A stretch of DNA of 64,000 nt from Spartinivicinus poritis (GCF_028858535.1 NZ_JAPMOU010000001.1:62001-126000), one strand, 5' to 3'. Shown: positions 16,326 to 26,700, counted from the stretch's first letter. The notes: generated by a model from the sequence alone, not told the origin. Numbers and translations are program-made.

Positions 16326-17042
16326 TTACTTTTGCAGTTGCTGCTTTAGGTGCTCAAATGCTTGTCTGCCAGATTTAGGATTAATCCCCTGGGCCTGCAT
16401 TTGTTGCTTTAAATGTTGATTTGATTGTTGTTCTGCTTGCTCAGCTGCAGATAACTGATGATGTTCTAAGCCTTTGGGCAAATCAGCAGCTAAATCTTCA
16501 CCATCGATAACACGATTACAAAGAATGCCATAATTGCGCTGAAAAACAGGAAACACAATTCGTTGCTCTTCAGTTCGTAACAAGAGCCAACCCGTTGCTC
16601 TTGCTGCTAAATAAACGGCAGGATGCGTCCAACTTGCCTCAGCTGACTGATCAGTAGCAAAGCAAGCTTCTCGATAAGCCGCTTCAGCAGAGGGTAAACC
16701 ACACTCTTTATAAGTCAGCTTGCAATGATTTTGAATATCTATCAGGTCTGGAAAATATTTGGCTTGGCGAATAGCCTGCTCTGTCGCTTTTACAATTCGC
16801 TCAGGTGAGTATCGGTTAAGGCTTTTTCGCCACTGTTTTTTAGATGTATTTTCTTCATCTATTGTAGGAAATACTGACTTATACCGCTGAGGAAATGCCG
16901 CCTTCAGTTTGCGGAAAAGCATATTGATTGCCTGGTTTTGCTTGATAGACTCACAATTCGTCGTCGAAGTCGACTCCATCTGCCCAGCTACAGTCGGTGA
17001 GCTCTTCAATAGTTGAGCGGTGAGGTCTTTGCTGTCTTTCAC
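16326..17042 (-). CDS. Phage lambda P-type replication protein (putative helicase loader)
   Basis: A 238-residue protein with an overall pattern like phage lambda P. A short N-terminal AQLL stretch comes first, then INMLFRKLKAAFPQRYKSVF followed by KKQWRKSL (residues ~39-75). YFPDLIDIQNHCK, GLPSAEAAYREACF and HPAVYLAARATGWLL follow, and a glutamine-rich C-terminus ends GRQAFEHLKQQLQK. Lambda P binds DnaB helicase and delivers it to the origin; the same partner is inferred. The GTG at 17042 is chosen because the N-terminus then resembles lambda P; ATGs at 16979 and 16922 are alternatives. It overlaps the DnaT-like gene by 92 bases. No other phage gene is nearby. Confidence 0.7.
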   Translation of the reverse strand: MKDSKDLTAQLLKSSPTVAGQMESTSTTNCESIKQNQAINMLFRKLKAAFPQRYKSVFPTIDEENTSKKQWRKSLNRYSPERIVKATEQAIRQAKYFPDLIDIQNHCKLTYKECGLPSAEAAYREACFATDQSAEASWTHPAVYLAARATGWLLLRTEEQRIVFPVFQRNYGILCNRVIDGEDLAADLPKGLEHHQLSAAEQAEQQSNQHLKQQMQAQGINPKSGRQAFEHLKQQLQK

Positions 17043-17397
17043 TTTGCTGCCGTTTCCACTGATAGATTACATGATTCTTGAATTTATTCTGCCAAGCTTT
17101 GCGCGCTTCACCAGTTTCCAACCAATACAGCTTAAACTCGGGCAATTGCGCTAAGGTGAACGCTGGGGGCACACCATGGTGCTTTTCAAGCCACTGAATA
17201 TACCGTGGCTCAGGTATAAAGTCTTTAGGTAATGGCTGAACTCTAGCTCCGTTGTCATTATGGTTTACTTGCTCCGTGCGACCAAAAACAGGATGCTCAT
17301 CAGCAGCGGATTGAGGCTCCTGCTGAGGCTCAATCTCCCAAGGTAAGTAGCCTTGGTTACGCATCCTGATAAAGCTCTTTCGATCTTGATCACTCAT
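16951..17397 (-). CDS. DnaT-like primosomal protein
   Basis: A 148-residue protein whose residues ~55-116 match the DnaT DNA-binding domain pattern: PLPKDFIPEPRYIQWLEKHH, then GVPPAFTLAQLPEFKLYWLE and AWQNKFKNHVIYQW. The N-terminal segment (SFIRMRNQGYLPWEIEPQQ) is distinct. The C-terminus is acidic (DGVDFDDEL), a feature seen in partner-binding tails. DnaT works with PriA/PriB and DnaC in E. coli to reload DnaB. Here the downstream, overlapping gene is lambda-P-like rather than dnaC, so the two probably act together. Divergent from metG. Confidence 0.75.
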   Translation of the reverse strand: MSDQDRKSFIRMRNQGYLPWEIEPQQEPQSAADEHPVFGRTEQVNHNDNGARVQPLPKDFIPEPRYIQWLEKHHGVPPAFTLAQLPEFKLYWLETGEARKAWQNKFKNHVIYQWKRQQSERQQRPHRSTIEELTDCSWADGVDFDDEL

Positions 17398-17844
17398 GGA
17401 ATAGCCTACTACTTAATGATATATACTTGACGACTGGTTGTGAGTATTGTGTATGGTTTGCCTACTAGGGCTTGGGTCAATTGTATAAAAATACATCTTC
17501 TGTATATATACCACCTCTGGTCTCTAATAACCGTGATCTGTAGAAACCCTAACCTAAAGCAGCCCTAACTGTAGTGGATTAATTGAACCAGCCAATATGT
17601 TCAAAAAAACACCACCACATCCTAAACTTATAACATTATTTTAAAAGTTTAGCCCCCCTGCTGGCCAATCATTTTTTTACTGCAATTACTTGACAGTCAA
17701 TCTTTCATATCAATACTGCTATATCGTCACTTAATATAAGACTCTACACTCGTTTCGTTTTATAATGATCTCCACTTAAGCTACCGGCTTCGATCCGTTT
17801 TTTAAGTATAAGGTTCATCAACAAAATCACAGCATTGGTTAATT
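17398..17844. other. Divergent intergenic region, DnaT-like gene / metG
   Basis: About 450 bases, AT-rich. A perfect TTGACA at 17690-17695 points towards metG, with a poor -10 (TACTGC at 18-base spacing), so it is only a weak promoter candidate. No RNA gene, repeat or ORF with support was found. Confidence 0.4.
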
Positions 17845-19869
17845 ATGAAGCAGCAATCCCGAAGAATACTTGTCACTAGCGCCCTCCCTTATGCCAACGG
17901 GCCGCTCCATATGGGGCACTTGGTGGAATATATTCAGACAGATATTTGGGTACGCTTCCAAAAAATGCGTGGTCACAAATGTACCTATGTTTGTGCAGAC
18001 GATGCCCATGGCACTGCTATTAGTCTACATGCTGAAAAACTGGGTATTACGCCAGAGCAATTAGTCGCCCAAGTTAATGAAGAACGCATTAAAGATTTTG
18101 GCGAGTTTTTAATCGAATTTGATAATTATTATACGACACACTCCGAAGAAAACCGCGAGCTATCAGAAACTATTTATTTAGCACTCAGAGAAGAAGGCTA
18201 TATTAGCTCCCAACAAATCAGCCAGGCTTACGACCCAGAAAAACAGATGTTCTTGGCAGATCGCTACATTAAGGGGGAATGCCCTCGTTGTGGCGCTGAA
18301 GACCAGTACGGTGACAACTGTGAAGTTTGCAGTGCCACCTATTCTCCCTCTGAGCTAAAAAATGCAGTGTCAGCTATTTCTGGCGCCAAACCGATCACTA
18401 AGCAGTCAGAGCATTTTTTCTTTAACCTCAGTAAATTCACCGAGTTTTTGAAAAAGTGGACCCGTAATGGTGCCGTCTCAGAAGAAATTGCTAACAAGCT
18501 GGCTGAATGGCTAGACACCGGATTGCAAAACTGGGATATATCCCGCGATGCCCCTTACTTTGGCTTTGAAATTCCCGACCAACCTGGGAAGTATTTTTAT
18601 GTATGGCTGGATGCACCTATTGGGTATATGGCTAGCTTTAAAAATTTATGCGACCGCCGAGAAGACCTGAACTTTGATGACTACTGGGGGCCAGACAGTA
18701 AAGCTGAAATTTACCACTTTATTGGCAAGGACATTATTAACTTCCATTGTTTATTTTGGCCAGCCATGCTGTCTGGAGCAGGTTATCGTACCCCCACTGC
18801 GGTTTGTGTACATGGCTATTTGACTATTAATAACGAAAAAATGTCTAAGTCTCGCGGGACCTTCATCACTGCCCGTAACTACTTAGACCATTTAAACCCA
18901 GAGTACTTGCGTTACTTTTATGCAGCAAAGCTCACTAACCGAATTGACGACTTAGACCTAAACCTTGAAGACTTTGCCCAAAAAGTAAATAGCGACTTAG
19001 TCAATAAAGTCATTAATATTGCCAGCCGCTGTGCCAACTTTATTAAGAAGTCAGGCGGGGTATTATCCAGTAATAACATTGCTCCAGAACTGACGGAGCA
19101 GTTTATTGATAAAGGTGAGCAAATTGCTGCCTGTTATGAAAACCGTGAGTTTGCCAAAGCCATGCGAGAAATCATGACACTGGCAGATCTGGCCAATACC
19201 TATATTAATGACCAAGCCCCTTGGGCATTAGCTAAGCAAGAAGGTAATGCACAACAGGTGTTAGATATCTGCACAGTCGGCATCAACCTGTTCCGTTTAT
19301 TAATGATATACCTCAAGCCCGTTACTCCAGCACTGGCAGCTCAAGCTGAAGCTTATTTAAATATTGATCCACTGAAGTGGAAAGATAGCAAACAACTACT
19401 GCTGAACCATTCCGTCAACAAGTTCAAACCACTAATGCAACGCGTAGAAATGGATAAGGTGAAAGCAATGGTTGAAGCATCAAAACAAGTTGAAACTCAG
19501 CCACTTCCAGCAGATAGCCCTCTACTAAAAGACCCTATTGCAGATGAAATAGAGTTTGATGACTTTGCCAAGCTAGACTTACGAGTAGCAAAAGTGGTGA
19601 AGGCTAGCCATGTAGATGGTGCTGAAAAGTTATTGCAGCTGACTCTGGATATAGGAGGAGAAATCCGCAATGTCTTCTCTGGAATCAAGTCAGCCTACCA
19701 ACCTGAAGACCTAGAAGGCAAATTGACTGTATTAGTAGCCAATTTAAAACCTCGCAAAATGCGCTTTGGGGTATCCGAAGGTATGGTCCTGTGTGCTGGT
19801 CCAGGAGGAAAAGACTTATGGATTATTCAACCTGAGTCAGGTGCAAAACCAGGCATGCGTGTGCTTTAA
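17845..19869 (+). CDS. metG: Methionyl-tRNA synthetase
   Basis: Charges tRNA-Met. The 674-residue protein has the class I HIGH-type motif in [16 protein letters not shown] (residues ~13-28) and a four-cysteine zinc knuckle ([17 protein letters not shown]) near 146-162. The KMSKS loop is [12 protein letters not shown] near 331. An anticodon-binding domain follows, with a C-terminal tRNA-binding/dimerisation domain beginning around [17 protein letters not shown]. Length and layout are those of the E. coli-type dimeric enzyme. It is followed by a hairpin and then rsxA, matching Pseudomonas gene order. Confidence 0.98.
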   Translation: MKQQSRRILVTSALPYANGPLHMGHLVEYIQTDIWVRFQKMRGHKCTYVCADDAHGTAISLHAEKLGITPEQLVAQVNEERIKDFGEFLIEFDNYYTTHSEENRELSETIYLALREEGYISSQQISQAYDPEKQMFLADRYIKGECPRCGAEDQYGDNCEVCSATYSPSELKNAVSAISGAKPITKQSEHFFFNLSKFTEFLKKWTRNGAVSEEIANKLAEWLDTGLQNWDISRDAPYFGFEIPDQPGKYFYVWLDAPIGYMASFKNLCDRREDLNFDDYWGPDSKAEIYHFIGKDIINFHCLFWPAMLSGAGYRTPTAVCVHGYLTINNEKMSKSRGTFITARNYLDHLNPEYLRYFYAAKLTNRIDDLDLNLEDFAQKVNSDLVNKVINIASRCANFIKKSGGVLSSNNIAPELTEQFIDKGEQIAACYENREFAKAMREIMTLADLANTYINDQAPWALAKQEGNAQQVLDICTVGINLFRLLMIYLKPVTPALAAQAEAYLNIDPLKWKDSKQLLLNHSVNKFKPLMQRVEMDKVKAMVEASKQVETQPLPADSPLLKDPIADEIEFDDFAKLDLRVAKVVKASHVDGAEKLLQLTLDIGGEIRNVFSGIKSAYQPEDLEGKLTVLVANLKPRKMRFGVSEGMVLCAGPGGKDLWIIQPESGAKPGMRVL

Positions 19870-19904
19870 CCAGCCTATAATGCTTCACTTCCTACACTTA
19901 GTGG

Positions 19905-19934
19905 ATAGTGCTCAGCCAGTTGGTTGAGCACTAT
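19905..19934. repeat. Inverted repeat after metG
   Basis: Perfect 10-base-pair stem ATAGTGCTCA (19905-19914) / TGAGCACTAT (19925-19934) with a ten-base loop, 35 bases after metG. No T-tract follows on either strand, so it is a stem-loop of uncertain role (processing, 3'-end protection or weak terminator). Confidence 0.6.
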
Positions 19935-20136
19935 AGCAACTACAATTAAGCATATAACAATTTATACTTAAAACTGACGAAATCCACACTTGTACGGCAT
20001 ATGAAGCTGCACAATAATATGCTCAGCAATATAAAGGCCAACCCCCTACTTTTTGTATGAGTATTAACAACACTAAGACAATATAATCATCACATGTTGT
20101 CTACATGAGCTATTGTAATTTGTTGGTGAACTTACC

Positions 20137-20733
20137 ATGCCAGAGGTAACCACAGAACTTGTTTTTATTTTGATCAGCACCATTCTGGTCAATAACTACG
20201 TATTAGCCCAGTTTCTTGGGTTATGTCCGTTTATGGGGGTTTCAAATAAGCTGGAAACCGCTATTGGGATGTCCCTGGCAACTACCTTTGTACTTACCTT
20301 AGCGTCTATTTGCAGCTATTTAACTTTTGAATATATTTTAAAGCCCCTTGATTTAACCTTTTTAAAAACCATCTCTTTTATCCTAGTCATTGCTGTTGTT
20401 GTACAGTTTACTGAGATGGTGGTGCATAAAACCAGCCCGCTACTTTACAAGGTACTTGGCGTGTTTCTCCCCTTGATCACCTCTAACTGTGCTGTTTTAG
20501 GGGTTGCCCTGCTTAACACCAATCGCCTGAATACATCTTTTATTGCCTCAGCTACTTATGGATTTGGAGCTGCAGTGGGCTTTTCACTGGTATTAGTATT
20601 ATTTGCCGCTATGCGAGAGCGAATAGCCGCCGCTGATGTACCTGTACCTTTTCGTGGTGCCGCCATTGGAATGATCACTGCTGGCTTAATGGCTTTAGCA
20701 TTTATGGGGTTTATTGGCTTAGTTAAGTTGTAA
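20137..20733 (+). CDS. rsxA: Electron transport complex subunit RsxA (RnfA)
   Basis: Integral inner-membrane subunit of the Rnf/Rsx complex, which couples ferredoxin/NADH electron transfer to ion movement. In enterics the complex also keeps SoxR reduced. The 198-residue protein has six hydrophobic segments. It contains the conserved [19 protein letters not shown] near the N-terminus and [16 protein letters not shown] near the middle; the two cysteines in these motifs are family-conserved. First gene of the rsxABCDGE operon; 14 bases separate it from rsxB. The promoter is probably in the preceding 267-base gap. Confidence 0.97.
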   Translation: MPEVTTELVFILISTILVNNYVLAQFLGLCPFMGVSNKLETAIGMSLATTFVLTLASICSYLTFEYILKPLDLTFLKTISFILVIAVVVQFTEMVVHKTSPLLYKVLGVFLPLITSNCAVLGVALLNTNRLNTSFIASATYGFGAAVGFSLVLVLFAAMRERIAAADVPVPFRGAAIGMITAGLMALAFMGFIGLVKL

Positions 20734-20747
20734 AGCAAACATACACT

Positions 20748-21332
20748 ATGGATATAATATTTCTTGCCGTTATTGCCTTACTGATTCTAGCCATTGTTTT
20801 TGGCGCTATACTCGGCTTTGCTTCAGAAAAATTTAAAGTAGAAGGCGACCCATTAGTTGATCAGGTAAATGCCTTATTACCTCAAACCCAGTGTGGGCAG
20901 TGTGGCTACCCAGGCTGTAAGCCCTATGCAGAAGCTATTGCCAATGGTGATGCTATTAATAAATGCCCACCGGGAGGGGACGCAACCATCCATGCATTAG
21001 CTGACTTACTTGATGTTGAGCCCACTCCTCTTGATGCTGAACATGGTGAAGAAAAACCACGTACTGTTGCATTTATCCGTGAAGCAGAATGTATTGGCTG
21101 CACGAAGTGTATCCAGGCTTGTCCTGTCGATGCCATTTTAGGTGCTGCCAAGCAGATGCATACAGTCATTGCTGATGAGTGCACTGGCTGTGATCTATGT
21201 GTTGAACCCTGCCCTGTAGACTGTATTGACATGATTCCTATTGAGGTGACTCCCCAAACCTGGCGCTGGGATCTTCCTGTGCCACCAAGCCAGATTATTG
21301 CAACTGATGCCGATCGAGGGCAGCTGGTATGA
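20748..21332 (+). CDS. rsxB: Electron transport complex subunit RsxB (RnfB), Fe-S protein
   Basis: Membrane-anchored polyferredoxin subunit. The 194-residue product has an N-terminal membrane helix (residues ~4-25). A cysteine-rich 4Fe-4S domain follows ([17 protein letters not shown], with a later CPPGG). Two ferredoxin-type clusters come next: [16 protein letters not shown] and [16 protein letters not shown]. The stop overlaps the rsxC start by four bases (ATGA), indicating coupled translation. The layout is complete for the family. Confidence 0.97.
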   Translation: MDIIFLAVIALLILAIVFGAILGFASEKFKVEGDPLVDQVNALLPQTQCGQCGYPGCKPYAEAIANGDAINKCPPGGDATIHALADLLDVEPTPLDAEHGEEKPRTVAFIREAECIGCTKCIQACPVDAILGAAKQMHTVIADECTGCDLCVEPCPVDCIDMIPIEVTPQTWRWDLPVPPSQIIATDADRGQLV

Positions 21333-23812
21333 GAAAGGTTTGGTCATTACCTGGTGGCGTTCACCCTCCTGAAAACAAGCATCAGTCAACTCAACAAAGC
21401 ATTACTGAAGCACTGCTTCCTAGCAAGGTTGTATTACCTCTTCAGCAGCACATTGGAGCACCTGCCGAGCCAGTGGTTGCTGTTGGTGATCAGGTTAAAA
21501 CTGGCCAAATAATTGCCCAACCCAATGGCTTTGTCAGTGCACCAGTACATGCATCAATCTCAGGAACTGTAGTAGCTGTCACTGATCATCCGATCCCTCA
21601 CCCTTCAGGCATGTCAGACCAGTGCATTGTGATTGAGTCTGATGGTAAAGATGAGTGGCAGCCCCTCAACCCAGTCACAAACTACACCTCAGTCAACCCA
21701 GCTGAATTAATTGAACATATTCGTCAAGCAGGAATAACCGGACTGGGGGGCGCTGGGTTTCCCACAGGGGCCAAATTAAAAGCCCGTGGTGAGAATAAAG
21801 TCTCCACTTTGATTATCAATGGTACCGAATGCGAACCTTATATCACTGCTGACGATATGTTGATGCGAGAGCGAGCCGAGCAAATCGTTAGTGGGGTACA
21901 AATTCTCTGTCATTTGTTACAGCCTAACGAATGCATTATTGGTATTGAGGATAACAAGCCCCAAGCGATAGCAGCAATGGAGTCTGCAACCAAAGGTAGT
22001 ACCATTCAGGTTGCCAGTTTTCCAACTAAGTACCCTTCTGGTGGTGAGAAGCAGTTAATATATATTTTGACTGGTAAAGAAGTGCCCAGTGGCAGCTTGC
22101 CTGCAGATATTGGCATTATTTGCCAAAATGTGGGAACCGCTGCTGCCATTCATGATGCAGTGATTGTTGGTAAACCATTAGTTTCTAGAGTAACCACCTT
22201 AACCGGGCAAGCACTCAGTACTCCTAAAAACCTCGAAGTGCGTTTAGGGACTCTGATTGCAGAGCTACTTCCTCAAGCTGGTTTGGTTGATAGCCCATTC
22301 AATCGTTTAGTCATGGGTGGTCCAATGATGGGCTTTACTCTGGAAAACCAAGCTATTCCTGTAGTCAAAACCACTAACTGCCTGATTGCCGCTACTGCCG
22401 AGGAGTTTCCTCCTGCACCACCTGCCCAGGCCTGTATTCGCTGCGGCATGTGTGACCAAGCCTGCCCTGCTTCATTGCTACCCCAGCAGCTGTATTGGTT
22501 TTCTCAATCAAAAGACCATGAAATGCTCAAACACCACAATCTGTTTGATTGTATCGAATGTGGTGCCTGTTCATTTGTGTGCCCTAGTGCTATTCCACTG
22601 GTTCAGTATTATCGCGCCTCAAAAGGGGAAATTCGCCACCAAGAGGCGATGCAGCAAAAAGCAGAACACTCAAAAATGCGCTTTGAGGCACGCCAGACTC
22701 GCTTAGAAAGAGTCGCGCAGGAAAAAGAGGCAAAACGTAAAGCTAACGCTGCGAAAGCAGCCAAACTCAAAGCCAGCAAAGCGCAACCCAAAGATGATGC
22801 ACAGGCAGCGATTGATCGAGCTAAAGCTAAAAAAGCGGCGGGAGCCAGCGCTTCTTCAAAAGCACCATTAAGCCCTGCACAAAAACAGCTGAAAATACAG
22901 TTGGCTACGGTTAATGCACAAATTAAAAAGACCCAGCGACAACTTGAGCAAGCAAAAGAACAGGAACAAGACACCAACAAGTTAGAACAAGACTTAACCT
23001 TACTGAATGATCAGCTCAAGCAATTAGAGAGCTCTCTACAGCAGGCTGAGTCAACTGTTGACGCGACTGAACAGCCAGCTAAACCAAAACCCAGTGCAGA
23101 AGAAAAAGCACTGAAAATCAAGCTAGCGATGGCTAATGCTGCTCTGAAAAAAGCCAAGCGTGCTATCGATCAAGCAGGAGAAGGCGAGGATATAATCAGC
23201 TTCGAGCAGGAATTAGCTGCACAACAAAAAATCGTTTCTGACACAGAAGCAGAGCTGGCCAAGCTTTCCAGCCAAGAGCCTACCCCTGCAGAACCGCCAA
23301 AACCAGTCAAAAAGAAGCCTGCCGTTAAAGATGAGCAGCACAAAAAGCTCTCTATTGAGCTAGCAATGGCTAAAGCAGCTTTGAAAAAATCCGAGCGAAG
23401 CTACGCTAAAGCAGCAGAAGCTGGCTCAGAACAAGAAGAAGCGTTAAAAGCAGAAGTAGCAGCAAACCAACAAATTGTTAATCAAACAGAGGATGCCCTT
23501 AACTCTTACCTGACCAGTCAAGCTGAAAAGCACCCAAGCGCCCAGCAAACTATCCCTGAAAACAAAGCAACCAAACCTGCCAAGAAAAAAACACCACTGG
23601 ATGAGGCTGAGAAAAAGCTAAAAATTCAGGTTGCAATGGCAAAAGCTAACGCGAAAAAAGCAAAGCGTTCTTTAAAGCAAGCAGAGGCAGAAGGTCAAGC
23701 CAATCTAGCAGAATTGACTCAGGCAACCAGCCAAGCAGAGCAAGAGCTAGCCACAGCAGAACAAGCCTTAGCAGACTACCTGGCTAGCAAAGCCCCTGAA
23801 ACAGAGGTTTAA
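21329..23812 (+). CDS. rsxC: Electron transport complex subunit RsxC (RnfC) with long repeat tail
   Basis: NADH- and FMN-binding peripheral subunit. Of 827 residues, about the first 440 are the conserved core. It includes [11 protein letters not shown] and [14 protein letters not shown] of the FMN/NADH region, and two 4Fe-4S motifs ([12 protein letters not shown] and [12 protein letters not shown]) near residues 369-420. The rest is a Lys/Ala/Glu/Gln-rich helical tail with four related units starting near residues 521, 595, 674 and 764 (for example [19 protein letters not shown]). Such tails occur in gammaproteobacterial RsxC and vary in repeat number. Overlaps rsxB by four bases. Confidence 0.96.
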   Translation: MRKVWSLPGGVHPPENKHQSTQQSITEALLPSKVVLPLQQHIGAPAEPVVAVGDQVKTGQIIAQPNGFVSAPVHASISGTVVAVTDHPIPHPSGMSDQCIVIESDGKDEWQPLNPVTNYTSVNPAELIEHIRQAGITGLGGAGFPTGAKLKARGENKVSTLIINGTECEPYITADDMLMRERAEQIVSGVQILCHLLQPNECIIGIEDNKPQAIAAMESATKGSTIQVASFPTKYPSGGEKQLIYILTGKEVPSGSLPADIGIICQNVGTAAAIHDAVIVGKPLVSRVTTLTGQALSTPKNLEVRLGTLIAELLPQAGLVDSPFNRLVMGGPMMGFTLENQAIPVVKTTNCLIAATAEEFPPAPPAQACIRCGMCDQACPASLLPQQLYWFSQSKDHEMLKHHNLFDCIECGACSFVCPSAIPLVQYYRASKGEIRHQEAMQQKAEHSKMRFEARQTRLERVAQEKEAKRKANAAKAAKLKASKAQPKDDAQAAIDRAKAKKAAGASASSKAPLSPAQKQLKIQLATVNAQIKKTQRQLEQAKEQEQDTNKLEQDLTLLNDQLKQLESSLQQAESTVDATEQPAKPKPSAEEKALKIKLAMANAALKKAKRAIDQAGEGEDIISFEQELAAQQKIVSDTEAELAKLSSQEPTPAEPPKPVKKKPAVKDEQHKKLSIELAMAKAALKKSERSYAKAAEAGSEQEEALKAEVAANQQIVNQTEDALNSYLTSQAEKHPSAQQTIPENKATKPAKKKTPLDEAEKKLKIQVAMAKANAKKAKRSLKQAEAEGQANLAELTQATSQAEQELATAEQALADYLASKAPETEV

Positions 23813-23818
23813 AGTCCT

Positions 23819-24877
23819 ATGTCATTAATTCGTATGTCTTCACCTCATACTCACAGCCAGAACCAAAGCACCAAGGTAATGCAGTGGGTTTTACTGGCTT
23901 TAATACCGGGCATCCTGGCTAACTGCTTCTTCTTTGGTTATGGAGTGTTAATTAACCTAGCCTGGGCAACTGCAATTGCACTGGGTAGTGAGGCACTGGT
24001 ACTCAAACTCCGTAACCGACCCATTCAATATTATTTAAAAGACTACAGTGCAGTTGTAACTGCTTTTCTATTAGCGCTAGCAATTCCTCCAACAGCCCCT
24101 TGGTGGCTAACTTTAATTGGATGTAGTTTCGCGATTATTATTGGCAAACAGCTTTATGGTGGACTTGGCTATAACCCTTTCAACCCTGCCATGCTGGGCT
24201 ATGTACTACTACTGATTTCTTTCCCAGTGGAAATGACCGCTTGGTTATCACCCAAAGGCATCGAAGGTAATTTAACCAACCCTTCATTAATCGATAGTTT
24301 GAGCTTTTGGCTCCCAGCTATCGGCAGTAGCGCTGTTGATAGCTTTACTGGGGCAACTCCTTTGGATGTTGTTAAAAACAATACCAGCTTAACTTTGCTG
24401 GAGTTATGGCAGCAAACCCCTTTATTGGAAGGTTCTGCAGGTGTTGGCTGGACCTGGGTTAACCTGGCATTTTTAGTGGGTGGAATCTTCCTGCTAGTTA
24501 AAAAGGTCTTCACCTGGCATGCACCCGTTGCCATGCTAGCGGCCTTATTTGTTATGTCACTGCTGTTTTATGGGGGCGAAGGCTCCGATAGTCATGGCGG
24601 ACCACTGTTTCACTTGTTAAGTGGTGCAACGATGTTAGGTGCCTTTTTTATTGTCACCGACCCCGTCAGCTCAGCAACCAGCAAAAAGGGCCGAATAGTC
24701 TTTGGTGCCAGCATTGGTGTACTCACATACATTATCAGAGCCTGGGGTGGCTACCCCGATGGTGTAGCCTTTGCCGTATTACTGATGAATATGGCAGCTC
24801 CCACCATTGATTATTACACTCAGCCCCGAACCTATGGCCACAAAAAACCCAACCGTGGCCTGGCTAAATCAGACTAG
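23819..24877 (+). CDS. rsxD: Electron transport complex subunit RsxD (RnfD)
   Basis: Integral membrane subunit with covalently bound FMN. The 352-residue protein has multiple hydrophobic helices. The flavin attachment threonine is expected at T180 in DSFTGATPLD, by analogy with the characterised RnfD/NqrB motif. Other family segments are GLGYNPFNPAMLGYVLLL and HLLSGATMLGAFFIVTDPV. The gene starts six bases after rsxC, with no separate promoter visible. Length is normal. Confidence 0.96.
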   Translation: MSLIRMSSPHTHSQNQSTKVMQWVLLALIPGILANCFFFGYGVLINLAWATAIALGSEALVLKLRNRPIQYYLKDYSAVVTAFLLALAIPPTAPWWLTLIGCSFAIIIGKQLYGGLGYNPFNPAMLGYVLLLISFPVEMTAWLSPKGIEGNLTNPSLIDSLSFWLPAIGSSAVDSFTGATPLDVVKNNTSLTLLELWQQTPLLEGSAGVGWTWVNLAFLVGGIFLLVKKVFTWHAPVAMLAALFVMSLLFYGGEGSDSHGGPLFHLLSGATMLGAFFIVTDPVSSATSKKGRIVFGASIGVLTYIIRAWGGYPDGVAFAVLLMNMAAPTIDYYTQPRTYGHKKPNRGLAKSD

Positions 24878-24889
24878 GGATTGTTTTCG

Positions 24890-25543
24890 ATGAGTCTACT
24901 TGCCAAAGCCATTAGTAATAACAGTTTACGCCTTGGAATATTTGCTACGCTCACCGTGGGCCTAATTGCCCTGACGTTTGTTTTCACTCAGGATCGGATA
25001 GCAGCACAAATTCGAGCCAGTGAACAACGGGCTTTAGCAGATATTCTGCCCCAACGTTATTATGATAATGATTTACTTCACACCTATGTCACTCAACCAG
25101 CAGAACCTCTGATTAGCCAACACCAGCCATTCAAGGTGTATGTGGCGTTTAAAGGACAGCAGCCAGCTGCCGTGGTTATTCCAGTGGCAGCACCCGATGG
25201 TTATAACGGTCGCATTGACTTACTAGTGGGTATTGACCGCTCTGGCCAGCTCACTGGTACCCGAGTCATTGCTCATAAAGAAACCCCTGGTTTGGGTGAT
25301 GCCATTGATAGTAAAGTATCCAGCTGGATTGATAACTTTGCAGGCAAATCCTTATTAAATCCCACGGAAGATGGTTGGGCAGTAAAAAAAGATGGTGGTG
25401 AATTTGATCAATTCACAGGTGCGACTATTACCCCTAGGGCTGTGGTAACAGCAGTGAAGCGCTCACTGGATTACTTTAATGAACACCAAACCACTTTGTT
25501 TCAGGAAGGTGCGAAAAAACTAGAGGAAGTAAACCATGGCTAG
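24890..25543 (+). CDS. rsxG: Electron transport complex subunit RsxG (RnfG)
   Basis: Periplasm-facing FMN-binding subunit. The ATG at 24890 gives 217 residues (a TTG nine bases earlier is in frame but sits on top of the AGGGA ribosome-binding site). It has one N-terminal membrane anchor and then the FMN-binding domain with [25 protein letters not shown] carries the threonine that holds FMN by a phosphoester bond in characterised homologues. The 3' end overlaps rsxE by eight bases. Confidence 0.96.
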   Translation: MSLLAKAISNNSLRLGIFATLTVGLIALTFVFTQDRIAAQIRASEQRALADILPQRYYDNDLLHTYVTQPAEPLISQHQPFKVYVAFKGQQPAAVVIPVAAPDGYNGRIDLLVGIDRSGQLTGTRVIAHKETPGLGDAIDSKVSSWIDNFAGKSLLNPTEDGWAVKKDGGEFDQFTGATITPRAVVTAVKRSLDYFNEHQTTLFQEGAKKLEEVNHG

Positions 25544-26240
25544 TGCAGATCCAAAAGCCATTGCTGTTGAGGGGCTCTGGAAAAATAACCCAGCCTTGGT
25601 TCAACTACTAGGCTTATGTCCCTTGCTTGGTGTTTCTAATAGTGTGGTCAATGCTATTGGGCTTGGCTTTGCGACATTAATCGTGCTTACTTGCTCAAAC
25701 TTGGCGGTCTCACTTATTCGAAATCATGTAACTGAAGCGATTCGCTTGCCTGCATTTGTGATGATCATTGCTGCCTTTACCAGTTGTGTAGAGCTATTAA
25801 TGCAGGCTTTTACTTATGAGTTGTACCAAATTCTTGGCTTGTTTATTCCCTTAATTGTCACCAACTGTACTGTACTTGGTCGGGCTGATGCATTTGCTTC
25901 CAAGCACTCTCCACTTCCCTCTATGTTAGATGGGATAATGATGGGGACTGGCTTTGCCTTAGTATTAATATTACTAGGTGCCGTGCGTGAAGCCATTGGT
26001 CAGGGTACGTTATTTGCCAATATGCATCTGCTATTTGGTAGCATTGCAGAAAACTGGACCATTACCCTGATTGCTGACTACAAGAAATTTCTATTTGCTG
26101 TATTACCACCCGGTGCATTTGTTTTTATGGGCTTTTTTATTGCTATTAAAAACCTGATTGATGCTCACCAGGCAGCTAAAGCCTCAAAAGAAGTTGCAAC
26201 AGGCAGCAAACGCGTTAGAGTAACGGGCCAGATTAGCTAA
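25536..26240 (+). CDS. rsxE: Electron transport complex subunit RsxE (RnfE)
   Basis: Integral membrane subunit, paralogous to RsxA. The 234-residue product shows [20 protein letters not shown] followed by [12 protein letters not shown] near the N-terminus and [18 protein letters not shown] in the middle, the mirrored cysteine motifs of RsxA/RsxE. Last gene of the operon. In most relatives nth follows closely; here a 460-base gap full of inverted repeats intervenes. Confidence 0.97.
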   Translation: MASADPKAIAVEGLWKNNPALVQLLGLCPLLGVSNSVVNAIGLGFATLIVLTCSNLAVSLIRNHVTEAIRLPAFVMIIAAFTSCVELLMQAFTYELYQILGLFIPLIVTNCTVLGRADAFASKHSPLPSMLDGIMMGTGFALVLILLGAVREAIGQGTLFANMHLLFGSIAENWTITLIADYKKFLFAVLPPGAFVFMGFFIAIKNLIDAHQAAKASKEVATGSKRVRVTGQIS

Positions 26241-26355
26241 AACCTGTAAACATAGTCTGATAGTTACCTAAAGAGCGCGCTTTCACTCTCTTCAAAAGCG
26301 CCTATAAAGCTTATGGATATGGAGTAGCAAGGTATTCTGTAGCTGCGTCGCTTTA

Positions 26356-26389
26356 GTTTATGGAGGGCTAAGAAAGGCCCTTCATAAAC
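26356..26389. repeat. Imperfect inverted repeat in the rsxE-nth gap
   Basis: Arms GTTTATGGAGGGC (26356-26368) and GCCCTTCATAAAC (26377-26389) pair over 13 positions with one mismatch, around an eight-base centre. Further pairing is possible outward (TCGC/GCGA, then AGCT/AGCT), suggesting a larger folded unit of about 60-70 bases. Confidence 0.65.
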
Positions 26390-26493
26390 GGCGAAGAATA
26401 GCTTGTTATTCTATATTGAACACCTAGATATTGGGCACCTGGCTTATTTTCACACTCTGTTAGAAAGAGTGTAAAAAAAGGTATCGAAGAATT

Positions 26494-26591
26494 GAAGTAA
26501 CAGGGTATTTTTCCACCGCTCTACAAGGCCATCCATGGCCTTTAGCGCTTTAGCTGTTCCAGACAGCTGCTCCAAAATACCCTATCACTTC
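26494..26591. repeat. 98-base palindromic element with nested hairpins
   Basis: Outer arms GAAGTAACAGGGTATTTT (26494-26511) and AAAATACCCTATCACTTC (26574-26591) pair at 16 of 18 positions. Inside are two perfect small hairpins: AAGGCCAT (26525-26532) / ATGGCCTT (26535-26542), and AGCTGT (26552-26557) / ACAGCT (26563-26568). The fold is a three-way-junction shape. It could be a non-autonomous mobile repeat, a REP/BIME-like element or a structured RNA; the sequence alone does not decide. Confidence 0.65.
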
Positions 26592-26700
26592 ATATTTCTC
26601 TGCTTTGTGATAGCTTGTACCACATGGTATACAAACACACTGCACTTCAGATGATGTTTACAGCTCTAATAATATGAAGTGATGTATAGTTAGCCTGAAT

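Larger units (their letters stand above)
26241..26700. other. rsxE-nth intergenic region rich in inverted repeats
   Basis: 460 bases without a coding gene. It holds two long imperfect palindromes (26356-26389 and 26494-26591, listed separately) and a 7-base-pair hairpin (ACACTCT 26452-26458 / AGAGTGT 26466-26472). The density of structure is much higher than in the other gaps of this window. No T-tract follows any of the stems on the plus strand, so they are not typical terminators for the rsx operon. Confidence 0.6.

Noticed and set aside
17690-17725. Strong sigma-70 promoter for metG
   Set aside because: The -35 TTGACA is perfect but no acceptable -10 lies at 16-18 bases, so it is reported only as a weak candidate within the intergenic entry.
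20924-21232. 102-codon frame antisense to rsxB
   Set aside because: Shadow of the cysteine-rich rsxB frame; no ribosome-binding site or recognisable domain.
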